Source: Magnetococcus sp. PR-3 (GTDB lineage Bacteria; Pseudomonadota; Magnetococcia; Magnetococcales; Magnetococcaceae). From it: a stretch of DNA of 64,000 nucleotides. Below, one piece after another: positions 45,519-51,869 of this stretch. The notes beneath the pieces were generated by a model, which made no database searches, had not been told where the DNA came from, and saw only the letters and a program-made list of their open reading frames with translations. The translations under genes were made by a program, and so were the position numbers. The first letter of the stretch is position 1. Each line of letters starts with the position of its first letter. The stretch lies in NCBI RefSeq assembly GCF_036689865.1, contig NZ_JBAHUQ010000030.1, positions 1 through 64,000 on the forward strand, read 5' to 3'.

Positions 45519-46566
45519 AATTCAGCACCCTTACGCCAACGCCTTCTTTTAACTGTTCAATCTCAGGTACCCCAGCAGCGCCACAGCCTTTGTATAGCTC
45601 AATGCTGGACCATGCGCCTTTCTCTGTGCCATTGACGAAAACGCCACCGTTATCATTCCGTTTGTAGGTCACACCACCACTTTGGGTGATCCCGATATTC
45701 TCAGCCCAGGTTATGATTCCTTTGGCGTAAAGATGCTGCTCACACCCATGCTTCTGTTGCTGTAGATCCAACAAAACTGGGCTATGGCTGTTACGCATGC
45801 ACTGCCATCCCTGGTGATGGCCATCCAGCATGGGAGATCCCCAGGTGCATGACCGACAGGTGGGTACAGGCACAGCCACGCTGTGGCACACCCCATGGTG
45901 TTTGCACAGATGTTTGCAGCGGTACCAAGTAGGATCGAGATGAAGCCTTGGAGGTGGCTCCATCGCTACAATGACATCACGGGCCTTGCTGATCTGGTAA
46001 TCTGCATGAGCCTCATCCAGTTCAACCACCTCGGTATATAGCGTGTCATCATTCTTGTTGACTACGACATAGAGCGCCTTGGTCAATCCGCCCAGCTTCA
46101 TATAGACCTGCATTTGGGCGTAGTGCTCTGGTTTGGCTTTGCGAACTCCATCCTTCACCAGCTTTTTGAAATTCTTGTCATTACTGGTTTTGAACTCCAA
46201 CAAGAACCAATCACGCCCCATCTCTGGAAGTCTATGCCCAACACCATCCATGGAGCCGCCGAAGTGACCATTGTGGGCTTCAACACGGTATTGATTGCCG
46301 GTGGCATCCACCTCTCGAACATCGACCCCAATCCGTTTCAGGTCGGCAACGATGACTGCTTCTTCTCGCTGACCTCGATCCAGTAAGCGCAACATGCGCC
46401 CACCTTTGTTCTCCAAGGTGGCCCAACGAAAGGATAGCCACGCTGCCCGCTCACAATCATCACCGATGATGGAAGCACCCAGGTGGGGGCGGAACCCGTC
46501 CCCAGCCCGGCGTTCCCACGCGGCATAGATGCGCTGGGTGATGGTCTGTTCAGGTAGCGTGGCCAT
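45493..46566 (-). CDS. PD-(D/E)XK exonuclease, recombination module
   Basis: 357 residues. N-terminal GASIIGDDCERAAWLSFRWA and the nuclease core GGSMDGVGH, DWFLLEFKTSNDKNFKKLVKDGVRKAKPEHYAQMQVYMKL have the Asp, Glu-x-Lys and Gln of RecB/Cas4-like exonucleases. A Cys cluster (CKHLCKHHGVCH, CRSC) may be an iron-sulfur or zinc site, as in Cas4-type enzymes. Beside a Sak4-like ATPase and a DUF669 protein, it likely resects DNA for phage single-strand annealing. The C-terminal ~90 residues are unrecognised. Confidence 0.8.
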   Translation of the reverse strand: MATLPEQTITQRIYAAWERRAGDGFRPHLGASIIGDDCERAAWLSFRWATLENKGGRMLRLLDRGQREEAVIVADLKRIGVDVREVDATGNQYRVEAHNGHFGGSMDGVGHRLPEMGRDWFLLEFKTSNDKNFKKLVKDGVRKAKPEHYAQMQVYMKLGGLTKALYVVVNKNDDTLYTEVVELDEAHADYQISKARDVIVAMEPPPRLHLDPTWYRCKHLCKHHGVCHSVAVPVPTCRSCTWGSPMLDGHHQGWQCMRNSHSPVLLDLQQQKHGCEQHLYAKGIITWAENIGITQSGGVTYKRNDNGGVFVNGTEKGAWSSIELYKGCGAAGVPEIEQLKEGVGVRVLNYEEVSDPA

Positions 46567-46575
46567 CCTATCCCC

Positions 46576-47235
46576 CTATCCCTGTTGTTGTTGCCAGGGA
46601 GGAACCCCAGCGGGTGCCCCGGCTTGCTGGGGCGGCGGGGCAGGGGGCATACCGCCGGCTTGTTGCTGGGGTGATGCAGACTGCTGCTGAAAATTGGGTG
46701 CAGCGGCCTGTTGCCCAGCACCAGCCCCCGGATGCGCAGGGGGAGGCGTCTGCGTTTGTGTCGTGGGGGCTGGTTGAGCCGGTGGTTGTTGAATTTGGGG
46801 CTGGGCTTGAGGGGGTACGGCTCCAACACCAGCGGCGGGGCTGTAACCCTTTACCTCATTGCTGTATTTGGTTTCATCGCCATCTTTGTAGGATTTAACT
46901 TTGACGCTGACAGTCAATGGCTTTCCATGGAGCTCCATGCTGTCATTAACGCCCGGTACATTGACGGCATGGCAGATGGCCGACAGATCACCGTAGGCGA
47001 TTTCCACAGCCTTGGGATTGGGATTGACCAGATTCAGCCGATCCACAACTTTGCGGCCTGCACATTCACCCTGGAGCACAGTGAATTCCAGTTGCAGGTA
47101 TTGACCAGTGCCAGCGCTGTTATCCACCATTTCACTGCTAGTGATCTGGGCCACATAATCCCCCGCGGGGATCGGCTCATAAGGTTGATTGGGCTCGACG
47201 GTACTGGCGTCGAAATATTGCGGTAACCCTACCAT
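46576..47235 (-). CDS. DUF669 protein, probable ssDNA-binding
   Basis: 219 residues. Residues 1-130 match DUF669: FDASTVEPNQPYEPIPAGDYVAQI, AGTGQYLQLEFTVLQGECAGRKVVDRLNL, with an OB-fold-like pattern. The last 90 residues are a disordered Pro/Gln/Ala tail, as in single-strand binding proteins, although no acidic tip is present. Phage DUF669 genes sit next to recombinases, here between the Sak4 ATPase (3-base gap) and the exonuclease. Confidence 0.82.
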   Translation of the reverse strand: MVGLPQYFDASTVEPNQPYEPIPAGDYVAQITSSEMVDNSAGTGQYLQLEFTVLQGECAGRKVVDRLNLVNPNPKAVEIAYGDLSAICHAVNVPGVNDSMELHGKPLTVSVKVKSYKDGDETKYSNEVKGYSPAAGVGAVPPQAQPQIQQPPAQPAPTTQTQTPPPAHPGAGAGQQAAAPNFQQQSASPQQQAGGMPPAPPPQQAGAPAGVPPWQQQQG

Positions 47236-47238
47236 GGA

Positions 47239-47916
47239 TCAAACTCCCGTAATTTTGCTGTTGATGACTGCCAGATCCGGCAGTTCATAAGGCTCCAAAG
47301 ATCCAGAGCGGTCTTTGGCCATGTATTGAATGTCCTGCATGGTCTGCATCCAGCGCTGTGTTACGCCCTGTTGATCCCGCTCAGAGCGTAGAGCAAAGAC
47401 GAAATCAAACAGGTATGGAATCTGTTGCGCCAGTTTGTTACCCGGCATGGAGGGGGCATAGAGCACAGCCCCGGTTGCTTCATCTTTCTGGCGCTCCATC
47501 TTGGCCGACATATAGACGTTGCGTCCTGGCAGATCCCGAAAGGCCCGGATGGTTTGGAGCATCTTGGTTTGGGTCTCCCCATAGGCCTGCATGGCGTGCT
47601 TGGCGTTCTTAAGCTCGTTGGCCAAAACCGCTTCTGCAATTTCAGATAGGCTATCCAGGGCTATCCAATCGTATTGCTGGCCTTCAGGGCTGTTGAGGTA
47701 GTTGAATGCCTCAGTCAGAACCGACAGACTTTTCACCTCAATCACGGGGATATCTTCTCCTCGCAAAGAGAGCAGTCCGCTTTCAGCGCTGATGATGATC
47801 TTCTTGCCCGGCATGGTGCGGCAAAGCACGGTCTTACCAGCTCCAGCCTGCCCATACACCAGGATTTTGAGACCATGAGTAGCCGCATTGGCTGTGGATG
47901 TGATCTGGATGGCCAT
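47239..47916 (-). CDS. Sak4-like RecA-fold annealing ATPase
   Basis: 225 residues. Walker A GQAGAGKTVL, an acidic strand YDWIALDSLSEIAE (Walker B) and a conserved YMSAKMERQKDEATGAVLYAPSMPGNKLAQQIPYLFDFVFAL block. These are diagnostic of phage Sak4 proteins, a RecA-related single-strand annealing group that works with a phage SSB-like partner. Its position before the DUF669 gene and exonuclease completes the module. Its start codon overlaps the stop of the previous gene. Confidence 0.85.
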   Translation of the reverse strand: MAIQITSTANAATHGLKILVYGQAGAGKTVLCRTMPGKKIIISAESGLLSLRGEDIPVIEVKSLSVLTEAFNYLNSPEGQQYDWIALDSLSEIAEAVLANELKNAKHAMQAYGETQTKMLQTIRAFRDLPGRNVYMSAKMERQKDEATGAVLYAPSMPGNKLAQQIPYLFDFVFALRSERDQQGVTQRWMQTMQDIQYMAKDRSGSLEPYELPDLAVINSKITGV

Positions 47917-48326
47917 TATTCGCCACCCTCTTGGGGCAGGGCCTCAAACTTGACCGAGGATTTCCCCTGTTTGCTGGTGACACACCCAGCAGCAAGGGTG
48001 TAGAGCTCAGGGTTGTGGTCTTTCAAAGCATTGAGCTTGGTACGGTTTACCTCAACCTTGGTGGTAAAGGGAGTGACATTCTCTGGCAACTGATCTTTGA
48101 TCTTATCCCAGGCTTCACGATCCACGGAGCGCCGCACATTTCCGGTGGTGGTCACCTTGTAGTAGGTGGATTTGGTGGTTTGTGAGCCCTCTTCCTTAAC
48201 GCCGGCCAGATCAATTACCCGCTGCTCGGCTGCCAGTACGGCATCCTTGGCAACTTTTTCAACGTTCTTGGCCTCCTGAAGTTCAAACAGGGCCTGATCC
48301 AGTTCAGTGGGTTGTGGCTGTGACAT
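47916..48326 (-). CDS. phage hypothetical protein, first gene of the leftward operon
   Basis: 136 residues, helical start (ALFELQEAKNVEKVAKDAVLAAEQRVIDLAG), then a beta-rich part with TYYKVTTTGNVRRSVDREAWDKIKDQLPEN. Similar small proteins precede phage Sak4 or exonuclease genes; some have been proposed as host-nuclease inhibitors, but I cannot assign that here. ATG 48326 follows GGGGAGCAAACCAC. It overlaps the Sak4-like gene by one base. Confidence 0.65.
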   Translation of the reverse strand: MSQPQPTELDQALFELQEAKNVEKVAKDAVLAAEQRVIDLAGVKEEGSQTTKSTYYKVTTTGNVRRSVDREAWDKIKDQLPENVTPFTTKVEVNRTKLNALKDHNPELYTLAAGCVTSKQGKSSVKFEALPQEGGE

Positions 48327-48366
48327 GTGGTTTGCTCCCCATTGCTTGATTAATTTTTAAAAGAAT

Positions 48367-48392
48367 GCCCCGTTTGCCGTGTTACGCGGGGC
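48367..48392 (-). terminator. leader hairpin of the leftward operon
   Basis: GCCCCG / CGGGGC arms (48367-48372, 48387-48392) followed on the minus strand by ATTCTTTT. It lies in the untranslated leader between the operators and the first gene. A weak terminator here would fit an antitermination- or attenuation-controlled operon. Confidence 0.45.
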
Positions 48393-48417
48393 GGACCTGT
48401 TCCGTTATGGTGAGTTG

Positions 48418-48460
48418 GTTTGTTCACTAAGTTGAACAAACTATACGTTCAAATATGAAC
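48418..48460. promoter_or_regulatory. operator cluster for the leftward early operon
   Basis: Two palindromes: GTTTGTTCA-N6-TGAACAAAC (48418-48441) and GTTCA-AATA-TGAAC (48447-48460, extended by C and G on each side). The second has the same half-sites and spacer length as the site in front of the CI gene. Further half-sites lie at 48479 and 48513-48535. This is the expected place for the leftward early promoter and CI operators. Confidence 0.75.
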
Positions 48461-48573
48461 GAAAGGCAAGATAAAAATTGAACAAATGGTTTATAGTGAG
48501 TGGTGTGCTTTTGTTCAATTTTGATGTTTTTGAACAAAAGTAAGTGGATAGGAGGAATAATTCTGAGTGATGG

Positions 48574-48604
48574 CAATAAAAATCCCCGCACGATGGCGGG
48601 GATT
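48574..48604 (-). terminator. leftward intrinsic terminator
   Basis: Stem AATCCCCGC / GCGGGGATT (9 bp, loop ACGATG). On the minus strand it continues into TTTTTATTGCC. With the second hairpin at 48616-48657 it forms a tandem terminator behind the 48732-49238 gene, separating it from the early operon. Confidence 0.75.
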
Positions 48605-48615
48605 GGGGTGGGGCA

Positions 48616-48657
48616 CACAAAAAGAAGAGGGCCATGGTGTAAACCATGGCCCTCTTC
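48616..48657 (-). terminator. leftward intrinsic terminator, 14-bp stem
   Basis: Perfect stem GAAGAGGGCCATGG / CCATGGCCCTCTTC (48624-48637, 48644-48657) with a 6-base loop. On the minus strand it is followed by TTTTTGTGTG. It ends the transcript of the 48732-49238 gene. Confidence 0.85.
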
Positions 48658-48731
48658 AAAATCTAAAAGGTTCTGACGAACCTGCTGCCCATCTTGTGGG
48701 TCAGTATCTTAAGCTCAGCGTAAGGGGGGAC

Positions 48732-49238
48732 TTAATTAGCGTTCTTCATTGTGTATATAGTTTCAAACACAAGGCCAAGCATCTCTTGATTGTAGTGCCG
48801 CCAGCGCAGGATGTAGAGAAGCTCAAGCATAACTGATTGTGGGATGTCGTCAGGGTCAATCTCGAGATGGACATCAAATACCACGGTTATTGCGGTTTGG
48901 TAATGGATGTCAAAAGCTTCTGGATTCTCAATCAAGGACTGGCGCGGGGAGAGGATGTCGCCTCGAATAAGTCTGAACAGGGCTATTCCTGCTAGTTTTG
49001 CCGGAGAAATGCCTGTTTCAGGATTACGCCTGCCAATGAAGGCTTTTAAGTCTCTGGTGCATTCTCGGATGGCAACGGAGAATGCGTGCTCACTAAAAAC
49101 CAGTTCATGAACGTCAAGGCTCTTAGTGTTAGCAAGTTTTTGAGCGTTTTCAATATATGACCCAAATAGTTCCAGCCCAATTAGCTCGAATTCTTCCCCT
49201 TTGAGGACTTCAGCTTCCTGCTCTAGAATATTTGTCAT
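48732..49238 (-). CDS. hypothetical protein of the immunity region
   Basis: 168 residues, mostly helical, with no domain I recognise. No signal peptide or membrane segment. It lies downstream of the CI repressor in the same direction and ends in tandem terminators, so it is probably made in the lysogen together with CI. That position often holds superinfection-exclusion or abortive-infection functions, but the sequence does not show one. Confidence 0.6.
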   Translation of the reverse strand: MTNILEQEAEVLKGEEFELIGLELFGSYIENAQKLANTKSLDVHELVFSEHAFSVAIRECTRDLKAFIGRRNPETGISPAKLAGIALFRLIRGDILSPRQSLIENPEAFDIHYQTAITVVFDVHLEIDPDDIPQSVMLELLYILRWRHYNQEMLGLVFETIYTMKNAN

Positions 49239-49431
49239 CGTAAGCTTTGCACCAATTGAAAGAAGGCTTTATTTTTTTTCGGTTTTTTACTTGGAGAGCG
49301 TATTTTTTAAAATCTGTTACGCCGTGGTTTGTGCTGACAGGCTCGCCAAGCATTTCCATGGCGGTACCAACAACACGCTGGGCGCATTCTTCAATCTTTT
49401 CTTGGGTGTCTAATTCAGCCAGTGATGGCAT
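49210..49431 (-). CDS. small hypothetical protein of the immunity region
   Basis: 73 residues from ATG 49431 (GGAG 6 bases upstream). Helical and acidic at first (LAELDTQEKIEECAQRVVGTAMEMLGEP), basic and aromatic at the end (NRKKIKPSFNWCKAYDDKYSRAGS). It overlaps the next gene by 29 bases. A two-gene unit with 48732-49238 is likely; whether it is a toxin-antitoxin or exclusion pair cannot be told. Confidence 0.5.
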   Translation of the reverse strand: MPSLAELDTQEKIEECAQRVVGTAMEMLGEPVSTNHGVTDFKKYALQVKNRKKIKPSFNWCKAYDDKYSRAGS

Positions 49432-49572
49432 GACTGACTCCGTTCTGTGTGGGAGCATTTGTGTTTTTATAACAGAGGCTTCGCCATTCGTCACGCCGAC
49501 AAAGCATGCTTTCAGTCCGTAGAAGGTACAAAAATTAGAAGCTTTTGTCCATTTTTATGGAGAAATCCTACG

Positions 49573-50430
49573 TCAAAAATGCAGACTTGAAGACCAGAAC
49601 ACTCGACCAATGATATTTACCTCTAAGAGGTCATCTCCCTTCACGATTTCTTCTGGATGCTTTGCTTCGTTAAGGCTTACAAGCCTTAAACCGTTGGGGA
49701 TTCGGTACAGAAATTTGACTCTCAACATGTCCCCATGGCGGAAGGCGTAGATCTTTCCGTCCACTACGTTCTTATGCCCAACATCCACACCAATCACGGT
49801 GTTATCAGAGAACATGGGTTCCATGGAGTCGCCAGTGACTTTAACTGTGACGGCATTTGTTGGGTCGACACCTGTGCGCCGGAATGTTGAACTGGAGAAG
49901 CGTAGTGCTGGCCCGCCATTCTCTTGGCCTCCCATCGAACCGCCACCTGCGGATAATTCAGTTTCCGTAAAAAATTTCACCATCACCTCGTCATCACCTA
50001 ATGGGGTGGAGGAGTCCCATGGTTCTAATGAACCATATACCTCTCCATCGGCGTGAATTGGATGGTTCTGAAGTTTAACGGTGTTTTTATCTGGATTGTG
50101 AGCGTTCGCAACTTCCATGAGCTTTGTGCCTACATTGAAAACTTCACTCAAAGGTGGGGATGGTTCCCGGCCCTCTTTTCGAGCATGTTCTATAGCTTGC
50201 TCTACCCCTACCTCTTCATGATTTATCTGGCCACGTTCAATCCAGTAAGGGTTGATGCCAAAAGCCATGCTGATGTTTTCTACTTTATTGGAGTTAGTCC
50301 CGTCGTAGTCAGAATTGAGCAGGTTTGAAATCGTTGCCTTACTCACCTTTGAACGACGATGAAGCTCAGCAGGCTTCCAGCCAAAAAAAACAAGCAACTC
50401 TTGCAATCTCTTCGCACGACCAGCAGCCAT
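49573..50430 (-). CDS. CI-type repressor with S24 (LexA-like) protease domain
   Basis: 285 residues. N-terminal HTH: RLQELLVFFGWKPAELHRRSKVSKATISNLLNSDY. A linker contains SAGGG, a possible Ala-Gly self-cleavage site. The C-terminal S24 domain has catalytic Ser in VTGDSMEPMF and Lys in HGDMLRVKFLY. It keeps the prophage silent and is inactivated by RecA-stimulated self-cleavage. Its gene faces the Cro-like gene across the operator region and itself likely binds the GTTCA-N4-TGAAC sites. Confidence 0.92.
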   Translation of the reverse strand: MAAGRAKRLQELLVFFGWKPAELHRRSKVSKATISNLLNSDYDGTNSNKVENISMAFGINPYWIERGQINHEEVGVEQAIEHARKEGREPSPPLSEVFNVGTKLMEVANAHNPDKNTVKLQNHPIHADGEVYGSLEPWDSSTPLGDDEVMVKFFTETELSAGGGSMGGQENGGPALRFSSSTFRRTGVDPTNAVTVKVTGDSMEPMFSDNTVIGVDVGHKNVVDGKIYAFRHGDMLRVKFLYRIPNGLRLVSLNEAKHPEEIVKGDDLLEVNIIGRVFWSSSLHF

Positions 50431-50479
50431 GATTCCCTCCCTAAAAAAAGTGCGGACTACTAAACAATAACACTGATCG

Positions 50480-50551
50480 GTTCAAAAGTGAACGGACTGA
50501 AGGTTCTCTTGAACATTCTTTGTGTTCAGTGTATCGTGTACAAAAATGAAC
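50480..50551. promoter_or_regulatory. CI/Cro operator region
   Basis: GTTCA-AAAG-TGAAC (50480-50493) is a perfect 14-bp palindrome. GTACA-AAAA-TGAAC (50538-50551) matches with one mismatch. Between them TGAACA-N7-TGTTCA (about 50510-50528) repeats the half-sites in opposite order. The region separates the CI start (50430) and the Cro-like start (50583). Confidence 0.75.
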
Positions 50552-50582
50552 AAAACGTTCGCATGGTCGGGAGAGTTACCAC

Positions 50583-50834
50583 ATGAATGAGATTGATATA
50601 GCAATTGAGAGAGCAGAGGGTGTCGTTAGCCTAGCAAGATTGGCGGGAACAAGTCATGCCACCCTGATTCGCTGGAAAGAGAATGGCCGATGCAAACAAT
50701 GGGACGCAGCCAAGCGGATCGCCACAGTAACTGGTACCAGCCTTCTCCATTTGATGGACGGTGGGGTTGCGCCATTTAGTGACGATACACAAAGCCAACT
50801 ACACCCCGATGTGTTCGGGGAGGGGAAACCATGA
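50583..50834 (+). CDS. YdaS/Cro-like HTH regulator
   Basis: 83 residues. IERAEGVVSLARLAGTSHATLIRWKENGRCKQWDAAKRIATVTG is a YdaS-like Cro fold. It is the first rightward gene after the operators, the position of lambda Cro. ATG 50583 follows GGGAGAG. The next gene overlaps by ATGA. It likely opposes CI at the shared operators. Confidence 0.82.
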   Translation: MNEIDIAIERAEGVVSLARLAGTSHATLIRWKENGRCKQWDAAKRIATVTGTSLLHLMDGGVAPFSDDTQSQLHPDVFGEGKP

Positions 50835-51292
50835 GTAAGGTAAAGCCATTGAATAGGCTTTTAAAGCAGGCCAGAGAGAAAGCAGCAGAAGCCGAGCGGC
50901 GGGATAAAATCAAAATCTGGGAGCGCCGTGTAACTATGCCGCTATCTGTTGGAGTCGACGGCATGCTCTATCTTAACAGCCCAACCCACATGCTGGTTGG
51001 TGTAGCCGTTGTGCCTTTTGTGGATAACAAAGGGCAGAAAATGGGTATGGAGTTTCGCCCCAAACCCATCCCCAAGCCCGTTGGATATGGAGAGCATGAA
51101 GCCGTCTTTGTACTGACTCGTGTAGCGCCGATATCAGCTTGGCAAACCAGCGACAATACCGCCCAGCATAGCAGCAATAGCAGGATGGGCGGTGAGGCGA
51201 CTGATAGAGCCCAAAAGAGTCAGTTTTTCATCTTCAGATATCTCGGACGACTCTTCGATTTTCTGGCGAAGAAGTTCCAAGCAGTTAGCTGA
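50831..51292 (+). CDS. phage hypothetical protein downstream of Cro
   Basis: 153 residues. Basic helical N-terminus (LNRLLKQAREKAAEAERRDKIKIWERR), then a beta-rich middle with no recognised domain. ATGA overlap with the Cro-like gene supports translation. Its last 160 bases overlap the convergent gene 51134-51670; the C-terminal residues there look like chance coding, so the real end could be in a shared antisense zone. Low information about role. Confidence 0.5.
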   Translation: MSKVKPLNRLLKQAREKAAEAERRDKIKIWERRVTMPLSVGVDGMLYLNSPTHMLVGVAVVPFVDNKGQKMGMEFRPKPIPKPVGYGEHEAVFVLTRVAPISAWQTSDNTAQHSSNSRMGGEATDRAQKSQFFIFRYLGRLFDFLAKKFQAVS

Positions 51293-51670
51293 AGACGCGT
51301 CACCTGAGTTGCCATGAATTACACCTGCGCCCTGGATAGGGCCAGACATGGAGCCGCTTACATTAATGTGTTGCTCAATGTTCTGCTCTATTGCCGGGAA
51401 CATGCGGTTGAACTCATTAGGTTCTTCAACTAAATCAATGCCGCTTAAGGTGATTTGAGCATGGCTAAAGAAGGCGTCCAAGCCAAGAACGGGTTCGTAT
51501 TCAATGTAGCCTGCTTCATGGAGATATGATGCGCTTTGATCAAATTCAAGTTTCTTGAAGCCGCAGCGGGATAGAAGATCATTATAGTCAACGTACTTAG
51601 AGGATGGATTGTTTTGCCACCCCTTGTATAGCTCAAGCAAAACAACTCTACGCTGTTCAAATTTATCCAT
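51134..51670 (-). CDS. winged-helix-like hypothetical phage protein
   Basis: 178 residues from ATG 51670 (GGAG 8 bases upstream). Residues 1-75 (RRVVLLELYKGWQNNPSSKYVDYNDLLSRCGFKKLEFDQSASYLHEAGYIEYEP) look like a winged helix. A central glycine-rich strand motif NVSGSMSGPIQGAGVIHGNSGD recalls amyloid-like or oligomerising motifs in signalling adaptors. The C-terminal helix pair ends in AAMLGGIVAGL. It runs against the Cro-like operon, so it may be expressed in the lysogen. Function unknown. Confidence 0.6.
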   Translation of the reverse strand: MDKFEQRRVVLLELYKGWQNNPSSKYVDYNDLLSRCGFKKLEFDQSASYLHEAGYIEYEPVLGLDAFFSHAQITLSGIDLVEEPNEFNRMFPAIEQNIEQHINVSGSMSGPIQGAGVIHGNSGDASSANCLELLRQKIEESSEISEDEKLTLLGSISRLTAHPAIAAMLGGIVAGLPS

Positions 51671-51724
51671 TATATGCCTCCGCTGAAGACTGGTTGTGTC
51701 GCAACAACAACTGTAGCAGGGGTG

Positions 51725-51796
51725 GCCCGCCACATCCAGAGGGGTGTGGCGGGCAATAAAAACCGCCCTTATCGCGCTGACACGCGGGGCGGTTTT
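51725..51796. terminator. two G+C-rich hairpins before the primase gene
   Basis: First hairpin: GCCCGCCACA / TGTGGCGGGC (51725-51734, 51745-51754). Second: AAAACCGCCC / GGGCGGTTTT (51759-51768, 51787-51796) with an inner CGCG/CGCG stem; it has A4 on the left and T4 on the right and can stop transcripts in both directions. A rightward transcript from the Cro-like gene must pass both to reach the primase. Confidence 0.75.
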
Positions 51797-51821
51797 CAAT
51801 AACAACAGAGGAATTATACCT

Positions 51822-51869
51822 ATGACCTCAGGCTCTATCAAGCACAGTAGTGGTCGCGCCCATGGTTGA
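51822..51869 (+). CDS. possible 15-residue leader peptide
   Basis: ATG 51822 follows GAGGAATTATACCT, the best ribosome-binding site in front of the primase. It encodes 15 residues starting MTSGSIKHSSG and stops at 51867-51869, past the primase ATG at 51862. Translation of the primase, which has no good site of its own, would be coupled to it. Confidence 0.45.
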   Translation: MTSGSIKHSSGRAHG

